Shown here piece after piece: positions 1 to 6,564 of a stretch of DNA of 64,000 nucleotides (the stretch's first letter is position 1; each line of letters opens with the position of its first letter). Source of the DNA: an uncultured Clostridia bacterium. GTDB taxonomy: Bacteria; Bacillota; Clostridia; Christensenellales; Pumilibacteraceae. Below the pieces are notes generated by a model. The model ran no database searches and was not told where the DNA came from. It was given only the letters and a program-made list of their open reading frames with translations. The DNA lies in assembly GCA_947598585.1 (NCBI GenBank), contig CANQFK010000001.1:1-64000 (forward strand), in the 5' to 3' direction. Made by a program: the position numbers and the translations under genes.

Positions 1-102
1 GAATGAGCCCGGTGCAATACCGAACTCGTTCACAAATTTAATTATGAATTCTTGTCCAAACTTTGGGGTTCAATTCAGTACCTGTCGCTTTTTTTACATT
101 CC

Positions 103-222
103 TCAGTTGCAATCCTTAGTGGTCGCCTTTTTGCTTGTCGATCTTCCTGCCTTAGCCTTGGATGTGCAAGACTTGGTGGCAGCTTTGGTCGACTTCTTGG
201 AATCGGTTTTGGTGTTTGCCAT
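103..222 (-). CDS. Hypothetical Lys/Thr/Ser-rich micro-protein, 39 aa
   Basis: A 39-codon frame starting at an ATG (222) preceded by a strong ribosome binding site (AAGGAGG, complement of 231-238, eight bases upstream). The product is very rich in Lys, Thr, Ser and Ala, has two Cys and no hydrophobic segment, so it should be soluble and strongly basic, like a histone-H1 tail or nucleic-acid-binding peptide. I do not recognise a family. It lies downstream of ppx on the same strand, separated by an AT-rich region with an inverted repeat. The good Shine-Dalgarno and biased composition argue that it is real; the length argues caution. Confidence 0.5.
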   Translation of the reverse strand: MANTKTDSKKSTKAATKSCTSKAKAGRSTSKKATTKDCN

Positions 223-255
223 TTTCACAACCTCCTTATGTATATTTACAAGCAT

Positions 256-284
256 AGTATAATTCGATAGCGATAAATTATACT
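256..284. repeat. AT-rich inverted repeat, 9-bp arms
   Basis: AGTATAATT (256-264) and AATTATACT (276-284) form a perfect 9-bp inverted repeat around an 11-base centre, between ppx and the 39-aa ORF. It may be an operator or contain the promoter of the small ORF on the minus strand. It has no GC-rich stem with T-run, so it is a poor intrinsic terminator. Confidence 0.4.
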
Positions 285-295
285 GTAAAAATATA

Positions 296-1105
296 CTATA
301 AGATGTTGCGACTTATCTTATAACCTTCGAGGTTGTCATGTTCGCTTACGGTCAAGACGGGTATGTTCGATATTTTCATTACCGCCCTCAATGCCGCCGC
401 GCCCTGAACTATTGTCTTTCGTCTTGCCTCGCCGAGGGTGGGGAAGTCTTTTCCGCCTATTATCTCGTCTATAAGCCCCGAAATGTCCTCGGCGGTCAGT
501 TTATGCCCGTTTACCTTATTCGGGTCGTAAACGTCAAGAGCGAGGTGTGCAGCTGCGAGCGCAGTTGCCGTGCCGCCTACCGCAAGATAAGCGTCGGCTT
601 TCATCTTCGGCAAGTCAAATGTATCGATAATAAAACGATTTAGAGCTTCGAGATCGTTCCCGAACCTGTCTTTCAGCACCACGCAGCCGAAAGGATAGGA
701 GTTCGCCTTGAATATTTTTTTGTCTTTACCGAAAATGATTTCGCAACTTGCTCCGCCGAGATCTATCACCGCGGAGTCGCCGATAGAACCCATTGTTGCG
801 CCTATGTAGCTTATTTCCGCCTCCGCTTCTCCGCTCAGGACATCTACACTAAGCCCTGTTAGATTTTTGACCAAGGCGAGAAAATCGCCTTTGTTTTTTG
901 CACGTCTTACGGCTTCGGTGGCAAAAGCGCAGCATTTTCCGTCCGCCATGTCGCAAAGAGTTTTTACGGCTGCGGCAGTTCGCGACATGGATAATTCATT
1001 CAGCATATCGTCTTTCATGTTTTCGGCGAGGCGGGTAGTGATCACGGTCTTTTTGCCGTCCGCCATTATTCTGACCGAATTGCTTCCTATATCGATTATG
1101 TTCAT
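296..1105 (-). CDS. Ppx/GppA family phosphatase (exopolyphosphatase-like)
   Basis: 269 aa, the size of the two-lobed ASKHA domain alone, without the C-terminal HD-type domains of E. coli Ppx/GppA. The N-terminus carries the phosphate-1 motif IDIGSNSVR (residues 3-11); the second phosphate loop DLGGASCEI lies near residue 110 and a third glycine-rich loop VGGTATA follows. Family members hydrolyse inorganic polyphosphate or convert pppGpp to ppGpp; which substrate applies here cannot be told. The start at 1105 is chosen because the family motif begins there and GAGAG lies just upstream; the frame stays open further but the extra residues are not family-like. It follows divIC, as in many Firmicutes, but a terminator hairpin sits between them. 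Confidence 0.85.
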   Translation of the reverse strand: MNIIDIGSNSVRIMADGKKTVITTRLAENMKDDMLNELSMSRTAAAVKTLCDMADGKCCAFATEAVRRAKNKGDFLALVKNLTGLSVDVLSGEAEAEISYIGATMGSIGDSAVIDLGGASCEIIFGKDKKIFKANSYPFGCVVLKDRFGNDLEALNRFIIDTFDLPKMKADAYLAVGGTATALAAAHLALDVYDPNKVNGHKLTAEDISGLIDEIIGGKDFPTLGEARRKTIVQGAAALRAVMKISNIPVLTVSEHDNLEGYKISRNIL

Positions 1106-1116
1106 ATTTCTCTCAT

Positions 1117-1141
1117 AAAAAATGCCCGAATAAACGGGCAT
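1117..1141 (-). terminator. Intrinsic terminator between divIC and ppx
   Basis: On the minus strand ATGCCCG (1141-1135), a 6-base loop and CGGGCAT (1128-1122) form a perfect 7-bp stem followed by five further T residues. The ppx start codon begins only about 11 bases after the T-run, so the element sits within the ppx leader and may act as an attenuator rather than a simple operon end. Confidence 0.7.
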
Positions 1142-1146
1142 GATCT

Positions 1147-1422
1147 TTATTTTACCGTAAACGCTTCGTCGTCGCGACCTTTCATATTTAGGTATTCGCG
1201 AGCGTACCAATCGAGGTATTCGTTGCTTTCGAGTTCCGCAATGTTATCCGAATTTTCGGCAATCTGAGCGTCAAGCAAAGTCAGTTGTTCTTTGAGTTTA
1301 GACTCAGTCGACGACGCGTTTATCAATTTTACGAGGTTCATAAAGAAAGAAATGACAAGTAAAAATATCAGGATCACGGCGGAAACGGTGATTATTTTTA
1401 TAACTTTTGCTTTGGAATCCAT
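1147..1422 (-). CDS. divIC: Septum formation initiator, DivIC/FtsB family
   Basis: 91 aa with a short basic cytoplasmic N-terminus, one transmembrane helix (about residues 9-29) and a predicted extracytoplasmic coiled coil (about 35-65), ending in a Y-A-R-E-Y-L type motif typical of DivIC/FtsB. This bitopic protein acts in the FtsQLB/DivIB-FtsL-DivIC complex that activates septal peptidoglycan synthesis. The ATG at 1422 is preceded by GGAGG (complement of 1431-1435) at good spacing; upstream in-frame residues are therefore excluded. It has its own promoter (1446-1474). Confidence 0.8.
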   Translation of the reverse strand: MDSKAKVIKIITVSAVILIFLLVISFFMNLVKLINASSTESKLKEQLTLLDAQIAENSDNIAELESNEYLDWYAREYLNMKGRDDEAFTVK

Positions 1423-1445
1423 AACAAAACCCTCCGACAAAAAAC

Positions 1446-1474
1446 AGTTTAGCATATTTTAAAAAAAATGTCAA
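1446..1474 (-). promoter_or_regulatory. SigA-type promoter of divIC
   Basis: Minus-strand TTGACA (1474-1469), 17-base spacer, TAAACT (1451-1446), followed by the divIC ribosome binding site and start at 1422. The -35 box is a perfect consensus match. Confidence 0.75.
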
Positions 1475-1502
1475 CAATTTTCGAAAAAGCCTATAAAAAT
1501 AT

Positions 1503-1531
1503 TTGACAATTATATTCGGTCATGATATATT
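1503..1531 (+). promoter_or_regulatory. SigA-type promoter of the pot operon
   Basis: TTGACA (1503-1508), 17-base spacer, TATATT (1526-1531). Predicted transcription start is near 1538, inside the first palindromic operator, which would let a bound repressor block initiation. Confidence 0.8.
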
Positions 1532-1535
1532 AGCG

Positions 1536-1556
1536 AAGTTTAATAGAATTAAACTT
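1536..1556. promoter_or_regulatory. Operator 1 of the potR promoter (palindrome)
   Basis: AAGTTTAAT (1536-1544), three bases, ATTAAACTT (1548-1556): a perfect 9-bp inverted repeat beginning just after the -10 box. The half-site GTTTAAT recurs in operator 2. Autoregulation by the adjacent XRE-cupin repressor is inferred from position. Confidence 0.65.
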
Positions 1557-1577
1557 TCTGTTTATTTTAGCCAAACT

Positions 1578-1598
1578 TATTAAACTTTTAGTTTAATA
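1578..1598. promoter_or_regulatory. Operator 2 of the potR promoter (palindrome)
   Basis: TATTAAAC (1578-1585), five bases, GTTTAATA (1591-1598). It uses the same half-site as operator 1 but with reversed arm order, and its centre is 42 bp away, about four helical turns, so the two sites could be bound cooperatively on one DNA face. Confidence 0.6.
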
Positions 1599-1620
1599 TG
1601 GCAAAACGGGGAAACAAACA

Positions 1621-2154
1621 ATGGAGCTCGGAATAAAAATCAAGGAACTAAGGCTCAAAAAAGGGCTAACGCAGGAGGAACTTGCGTCCCGCTGCGAACT
1701 GACAAAGGGGTACATAAGTCAGCTTGAAAACGACCTGACAAGTCCCTCTATCGCGACTTTGAACGATATCCTCACTACGCTCGGGACAAGTCTTAACGAA
1801 TTTTTTTCGGACGACGAATACGAACAGATAGTGTTCAAAGAAGAAGATTACTTCGAAAAGGACAGTGACGGCAGCAGATTGTTGTGGCTCGTGCCGACGG
1901 CGCAAAAAAATATGATGGAGCCCATAGTGCTCGAACTCGCCGTGGGAGCGGAAACCGAACACGACATTCCGCACGACGGTGAAGAATTCGGATATGTTTT
2001 GAGTGGCAAGATAAAACTGTTTATAGGCAAACGAGAGGCCGAAGCGCAAAAGGGCGAAAGTTTTTACTTCAAGGCGGATCGAACTCATTATATAAAAAAT
2101 ACGGGCGACGAAACGGCTGTGATAATATGGCTTTCATGCCCGCCCAACTTTTGA
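1621..2154 (+). CDS. XRE-family regulator with C-terminal cupin domain (polyamine operon regulator)
   Basis: 177 aa. Residues 4-60 are a lambda-repressor-like helix-turn-helix (IKELRLKKGLTQEELA then SQLENDLTSPSIATL). Residues about 100-170 form a cupin_2 barrel (GEEFGYVLSGK, then the second cupin strand ending with N-T-G-D-E). This HTH-plus-cupin architecture is the PuuR-like class found beside polyamine uptake and catabolism genes; the cupin senses the small molecule. It is the first gene of the pot operon, 17 bases before potA, and two palindromes sit in its promoter, so repression of its own operon with a polyamine or metabolite as effector is inferred. Confidence 0.85.
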   Translation: MELGIKIKELRLKKGLTQEELASRCELTKGYISQLENDLTSPSIATLNDILTTLGTSLNEFFSDDEYEQIVFKEEDYFEKDSDGSRLLWLVPTAQKNMMEPIVLELAVGAETEHDIPHDGEEFGYVLSGKIKLFIGKREAEAQKGESFYFKADRTHYIKNTGDETAVIIWLSCPPNF

Positions 2155-2171
2155 TACACGGAGGAACACCA

Positions 2172-3647
2172 ATGAAAGAACAAAAAACTTTCGACAGGAT
2201 CATCGAAGTCAAAAATATCACAAAGATATTCGACGACACCACGGTCATCGACGACCTTAATTTGTCCATAAAACGCGGACAATTCGTGACCTTGCTCGGA
2301 CCGAGCGGTTGCGGCAAGACTACGCTTTTGCGTATGATCGCTGGATTTACGGCTCCCACCTCCGGAAAGATATTTATCGAGGGGCAGGACGTGACCGAAA
2401 TGCCGCCCTATAAGCGCCCTGTAAATACCGTATTTCAGAAGTACGCGCTTTTTCCTCATCTCAACGTTTTCAAAAACGTTGCGTTCGGACTTAAACTCAA
2501 AAAGATACCGAGCGGAGAAAAAAAGGCGAAAGGCGGAACGGAAAAGGAAATAATGCGCAAGTTCACCAAAGCGGAAATAGAGGAAAAGGTCAATCGTGCG
2601 CTCAAACTCGTGGGACTTGACGATTACGGCTATCGGGATATCAATTCGCTTTCAGGCGGACAGCAACAAAGAGTTGCGATAGCGCGCGCTCTCGTTTGCG
2701 AACCCAAGGTGCTTCTTCTCGACGAACCGCTCGGAGCGTTGGACCTCAAAATGCGCAAAGAAATGCAGATAGAACTTATGAAAATGCACCGAGAGTTGGG
2801 CATAACCTTTATTTATGTCACGCATGATCAGGAAGAGGCGCTCACGATGAGCGACGTTGTGGTGGTGCTCAACGACGGACTTATCCAGCAGATAGGCACT
2901 CCCAAACAGGTGTATGATGAGCCCGCAAACGCTTTTGTCGCCGACTTTATAGGCGAAAGCAACGTTCTTTCGGGCACGATGTTGAAAGATTTTTCCGTTT
3001 CATTCCTCGGCGCGCAATTCGTATGCGAGGACAAAGGCTTTGCCAAAAACGAAAAAGTGGATATAGTTATCCGTCCCGAGGATATATACATTTATCCTTT
3101 GGATACGGGCAAAGGTCAGCTTGCGGGCAAAGTTCTCGGCTCGGTTTTCAAAGGCACTTATTACGAAATGGAGATAGACGCGGGCGGCTATGAGTTCACC
3201 GTTCAATCCACGACGGAGGCAACGCCGGGCGCTATGGTCGAACTTCGTATCGAGCCCAACGGTATTCACATAATGAAGAAATTGCGTACCGTAAATCAAT
3301 TCATAGGCACGGTGAGCGGCGAAAATCGCGTCGACTTCTGCGACGGTTCATTCGATATAAATACCGAAATCGGCGGAGTCGCTTTGGAAAAGGGCACAAA
3401 GGTCAAGGTGTTTGTCCCGTTCGACGGAGTGGAACTTACCGACGACGAAGAGGACGGCGAGATAGGCGGAAACGTTACTCATTCGCTGTATAAGGGCACT
3501 TATTATCAAGTACAGGTGTATTCCGACACCGACGAAGACTTTTATATCGACACGACCGACGAATGGGACCTTAATGACAGAGTGGGCATAAAACTCGATA
3601 AAAACAAGATCCGTCTCGAAGTGATAGAGGAGGAGAGCGATGCCTGA
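2172..3647 (+). CDS. potA: Spermidine/putrescine ABC transporter ATP-binding protein PotA
   Basis: 491 aa, clearly longer than the usual 350-380. Walker A GPSGCGKTT at 43-51, Q-loop TVFQKYALFPHL, signature LSGGQQQRVAIA at 160-171, Walker B LLLDEP and H-loop THDQEE are all intact. A Lys/Glu-rich insertion of about 20-25 residues lies between the Q-loop region and the signature. The C-terminus contains what look like two TOBE-like beta units, near 315-370 and 380-485, both including a KGTYY motif (first after G315, second after about 432). The ATG at 2172 is used because GGAGG precedes it. It overlaps potB by 8 bases. The protein energises polyamine import at the inner face of the membrane. Confidence 0.9.
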   Translation: MKEQKTFDRIIEVKNITKIFDDTTVIDDLNLSIKRGQFVTLLGPSGCGKTTLLRMIAGFTAPTSGKIFIEGQDVTEMPPYKRPVNTVFQKYALFPHLNVFKNVAFGLKLKKIPSGEKKAKGGTEKEIMRKFTKAEIEEKVNRALKLVGLDDYGYRDINSLSGGQQQRVAIARALVCEPKVLLLDEPLGALDLKMRKEMQIELMKMHRELGITFIYVTHDQEEALTMSDVVVVLNDGLIQQIGTPKQVYDEPANAFVADFIGESNVLSGTMLKDFSVSFLGAQFVCEDKGFAKNEKVDIVIRPEDIYIYPLDTGKGQLAGKVLGSVFKGTYYEMEIDAGGYEFTVQSTTEATPGAMVELRIEPNGIHIMKKLRTVNQFIGTVSGENRVDFCDGSFDINTEIGGVALEKGTKVKVFVPFDGVELTDDEEDGEIGGNVTHSLYKGTYYQVQVYSDTDEDFYIDTTDEWDLNDRVGIKLDKNKIRLEVIEEESDA

Positions 3648-4467
3648 ATCTTCCGAAACCAAAAAGACGCTCAAAAAAAAGATCGTTTTCAAGCCGTCGT
3701 ACTTTTCCTTTCCGTACATGCTTTTATGCGCCATATTCGTGGTGTTGCCGCTCGTACTCGTGTTCGTGTATGCGTTTATAGATGATAAGACGGGGCAATT
3801 CACTTTTTCCAATTTCGCCGAAGTGTTTACGGGCGCAAATCTCAGATTGTTGTTGCGCACGATAGGCATAGCATTATTGACGACGGCGATCTGCTTATTG
3901 ATAGCTTATCCCACCGCGCTCATTTTAGCTTCTTCGCCTTTCAACAAATTCGTCATTCTGGCGCTGCTGTTTATCATACCCATGTGGATGAACTTCGTTT
4001 TGAGGGTGATCGCGCTCAAAGAATTGCTCACTTTGATGGGGATAGGAAACGGATTGCTTGCGTCCGTGATAGGTATGGTCTATGATTTTCTGCCGTTTAT
4101 GCTGCTACCGATATATACCGTGCTTACCGATATGGACAAAAGTTACGGTGAGGCGGCTTCCGACCTCGGCGCCAACGGATTCAAGACTTTTATAAAAGTC
4201 ACGTTGCCGCTGTCGGCAAAGGGCATAGCGAGCGGAATAACAATGGTGTTTATGCCCGTATTCTCCGCCTATGCGATAACCGATATGTTGGGCAACAACA
4301 ATACCACTCTTATAGGAAAGATAATAAACGAACTGTTCATCAACGGCAGCACTTGGGGCGTCGGCTCGGCGTTTTCGTTCGTATTGCTCCTGTTGGTGTT
4401 CGGCACAATGGTGCTGTCCAACCTGGTGGGTAGAGAAAAGCCCAAAGCAAAGGGAGGCGCAAAATGA
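3640..4467 (+). CDS. potB: Spermidine/putrescine ABC transporter permease PotB
   Basis: 275 aa with about six transmembrane helices. The coupling helix motif of BPD-type permeases is visible as E-A-A-S-D-L-G-A-N (about residues 168-176), which docks on PotA. The family imports polyamines handed over by the lipoprotein PotD. The start has GGAGGAG upstream inside potA and overlaps the potA stop, so the two are translationally coupled. Confidence 0.9.
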   Translation: MPESSETKKTLKKKIVFKPSYFSFPYMLLCAIFVVLPLVLVFVYAFIDDKTGQFTFSNFAEVFTGANLRLLLRTIGIALLTTAICLLIAYPTALILASSPFNKFVILALLFIIPMWMNFVLRVIALKELLTLMGIGNGLLASVIGMVYDFLPFMLLPIYTVLTDMDKSYGEAASDLGANGFKTFIKVTLPLSAKGIASGITMVFMPVFSAYAITDMLGNNNTTLIGKIINELFINGSTWGVGSAFSFVLLLLVFGTMVLSNLVGREKPKAKGGAK

Positions 4468-5309
4468 GATCGACAAAGAACAAATTGCTTTTGTGTTTCA
4501 AATGGGCGTTTCTTATCGTGGTACTTGCCTGCATTTATTTGCCCATACTTCTCATAATCGTCTATTCCTTTTCGGGCGAACCGAACATAGGCGGCGTAAA
4601 CGGATTCGGACCATTCACGTTCGCATTGTACAAAAAGCTGTTCACCAATAGCCCGAGGCTTATGGACGCCACAAAGAATACGCTTATAATCGGCGTTTCG
4701 AGCGCTCTCATCGCCACGTTTGTAGGCACTTTGACTTCGGTCGGGCTTTACTACTTGCGCAAGGGCAAAAAGGCGGTCAACTTCGTTTCGGAGATCACCG
4801 TCATAAATGCGGATATCGTTACAGCGGTCGGATTTTTCCTGCTTTCTATCTTTCTTACCCGTATAGGATTGCCCGTCGAAAAGGGCATGGGCTGGCTCAT
4901 CGTCGCACACGCCGTAATTACGACGCCTTATGTGATACTGACGGTAAGCCCGAGATTGCACCAACTCAATCCCAACCTTTACGAAGCGGGGCTTGACCTC
5001 GGAGCGGGACCCATGCGCAGCTTGTTTACGGTAATTGTCCCGCAACTTATAGGCGGAATGATATCGGGTTTTGCGCTCGCGTTCACTTTGAGTCTTGACG
5101 ATTTCGTCGTTACGAACCTCAATAAGGGCACCAACGGCGTGGAAACGATAACGACTTTCGTTTATGCGAGCCTTCGCCGCAGTCTTGATCCTGCAATAAG
5201 GGCGCTCAGTACAATAATATTCGTTATCGTCCTTGTGGCGCTTATTATATTTAACATAGTCAAGAACAGAAAACTTTACAGACAACAAAAACAACAAAAT
5301 TTCAGATAA
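4464..5309 (+). CDS. potC: Spermidine/putrescine ABC transporter permease PotC
   Basis: 281 aa, six predicted membrane helices, with the EAA-type coupling loop E-A-G-L-D-L-G-A-G (about residues 173-181). It forms the heterodimeric membrane channel with PotB. The ATGA overlap with the potB stop and the AGGGAGG upstream show tight coupling. Confidence 0.9.
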   Translation: MRSTKNKLLLCFKWAFLIVVLACIYLPILLIIVYSFSGEPNIGGVNGFGPFTFALYKKLFTNSPRLMDATKNTLIIGVSSALIATFVGTLTSVGLYYLRKGKKAVNFVSEITVINADIVTAVGFFLLSIFLTRIGLPVEKGMGWLIVAHAVITTPYVILTVSPRLHQLNPNLYEAGLDLGAGPMRSLFTVIVPQLIGGMISGFALAFTLSLDDFVVTNLNKGTNGVETITTFVYASLRRSLDPAIRALSTIIFVIVLVALIIFNIVKNRKLYRQQKQQNFR

Positions 5310-5322
5310 AGAGGAGTATAAA

Positions 5323-6561
5323 ATGAAAAAGTTTGTATCATTGATGGTTGCATTCGTACTTGTTTCGGCGTGCTTTTCGCTTGTGGGCTGTGCCGATCGC
5401 AGCGAGCAACTCAAAATTTATTTGCCGGGAGAATATATCTCCAAAGACGTCATCGAAGATTTCGAAGATTGGTACTTTGAACAAACGGGCAACAAGGTCG
5501 TCGTTAAGGAAACCAACTTCAATACGGTAGAGGAGATCTTCACCGCCGTCGAGCAAGACCATGCCGATTTCGATCTGTTGTGTCCGTCCGACTATGCGGT
5601 CGAGCGCCTTATAAAAAGAGGTTATTTGCTCGAAGTCGATAAGAACATCATCGATATAGAACAAGCGGGATTGATCCGTCCCGAATTTTTGGAGAAAGCA
5701 AAGATATCCGATCCCGAACTCAAATATTCCGTTCCTTATATGTACGGGACATTCGGTATTATGTACGACACGTCCGCCGTCGAGGGCGAGATAACGAGTT
5801 GGGACGCGATCTTTACCGATAAATACGGCAAAAACAAGAGCTCCAACAAGGATTCTATCCGCGAGGCGATATTCTCGGCTGCCATTTTTGCCAACCGTGA
5901 AGAACTCAGAGCCGCTTCCGAAGATTTCACGAATTACGGCACGCCCGCATATCAGGATCTTTTGAATCGTATATATTCGGACTTTTCCAAAGAAAGCATA
6001 GATAAGGCAATAGACATGCTTTATCAAATGAAAACTTATCACAACAGCACTTGGGGCGGCGAGCAACTCAAATATGATATGGCTACGCGAAAGACCGACA
6101 TAAAGATCGCCCTTATGTGGTCTTGCGACGCCGGCTATGTAATGAACGACTTCGTGGACTACAACGACGTTCCGCACAAGGGCAACAAGGATCTTTGGTA
6201 TGTTGTTCCCGAAGAGGGCGGCAATCTCTATATCGACAATTGGGTCATAAGCAAATATGCCAAAAACGTGGACGCCGCTCAATATTTCCTTAAATATCTG
6301 TGCCTCAAAGACGTCGCTATCGAAAACAGCGAGTACGCGGGCGCTATAAGCGTTGTTTCCGACGCTTATAACGAACTAAAAGAGGAGTACGAAAACGACG
6401 ACGAAATAGCCCAAGGCGCCGCAGATCCCGAGGCATGGAAAGCTATGTATATCGAAACGCTTTTCCCGTCCGCGAGCACTGTGGAACGTTGCGGGACCAT
6501 GATAGACTTCGGAGATGCCGATACCGACATCACGCTTAAATGGGTAAACGTCAAAAAATAA
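5323..6561 (+). CDS. potD: Spermidine/putrescine-binding lipoprotein PotD
   Basis: 412 aa. A signal peptide ends in a lipobox LVGC with Cys23 as lipidation site, expected for a Gram-positive solute-binding protein anchored outside the membrane. The rest is a periplasmic-binding-protein type II fold: N-IYLPGEYIS start, DLLCPSDYAVERL near residue 85 and a W-Y-V-V-P-E-E-G-G segment near 290 as in PotD/PotF. It captures spermidine or putrescine for PotBC. The start has AGAGGAG upstream. mnmG follows after three bases. Confidence 0.9.
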   Translation: MKKFVSLMVAFVLVSACFSLVGCADRSEQLKIYLPGEYISKDVIEDFEDWYFEQTGNKVVVKETNFNTVEEIFTAVEQDHADFDLLCPSDYAVERLIKRGYLLEVDKNIIDIEQAGLIRPEFLEKAKISDPELKYSVPYMYGTFGIMYDTSAVEGEITSWDAIFTDKYGKNKSSNKDSIREAIFSAAIFANREELRAASEDFTNYGTPAYQDLLNRIYSDFSKESIDKAIDMLYQMKTYHNSTWGGEQLKYDMATRKTDIKIALMWSCDAGYVMNDFVDYNDVPHKGNKDLWYVVPEEGGNLYIDNWVISKYAKNVDAAQYFLKYLCLKDVAIENSEYAGAISVVSDAYNELKEEYENDDEIAQGAADPEAWKAMYIETLFPSASTVERCGTMIDFGDADTDITLKWVNVKK

Positions 6562-6564
6562 TTT

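Noticed and set aside
1-67. Minus-strand open stretch at the left edge (reads like ...EFIIKFVNEFGIAPGSF) that could be a gene fragment
   Set aside because: There is a stop just upstream and no ATG or ribosome binding site. It may be a decayed remnant or a piece of a gene beyond the window, but 23 codons cannot decide.
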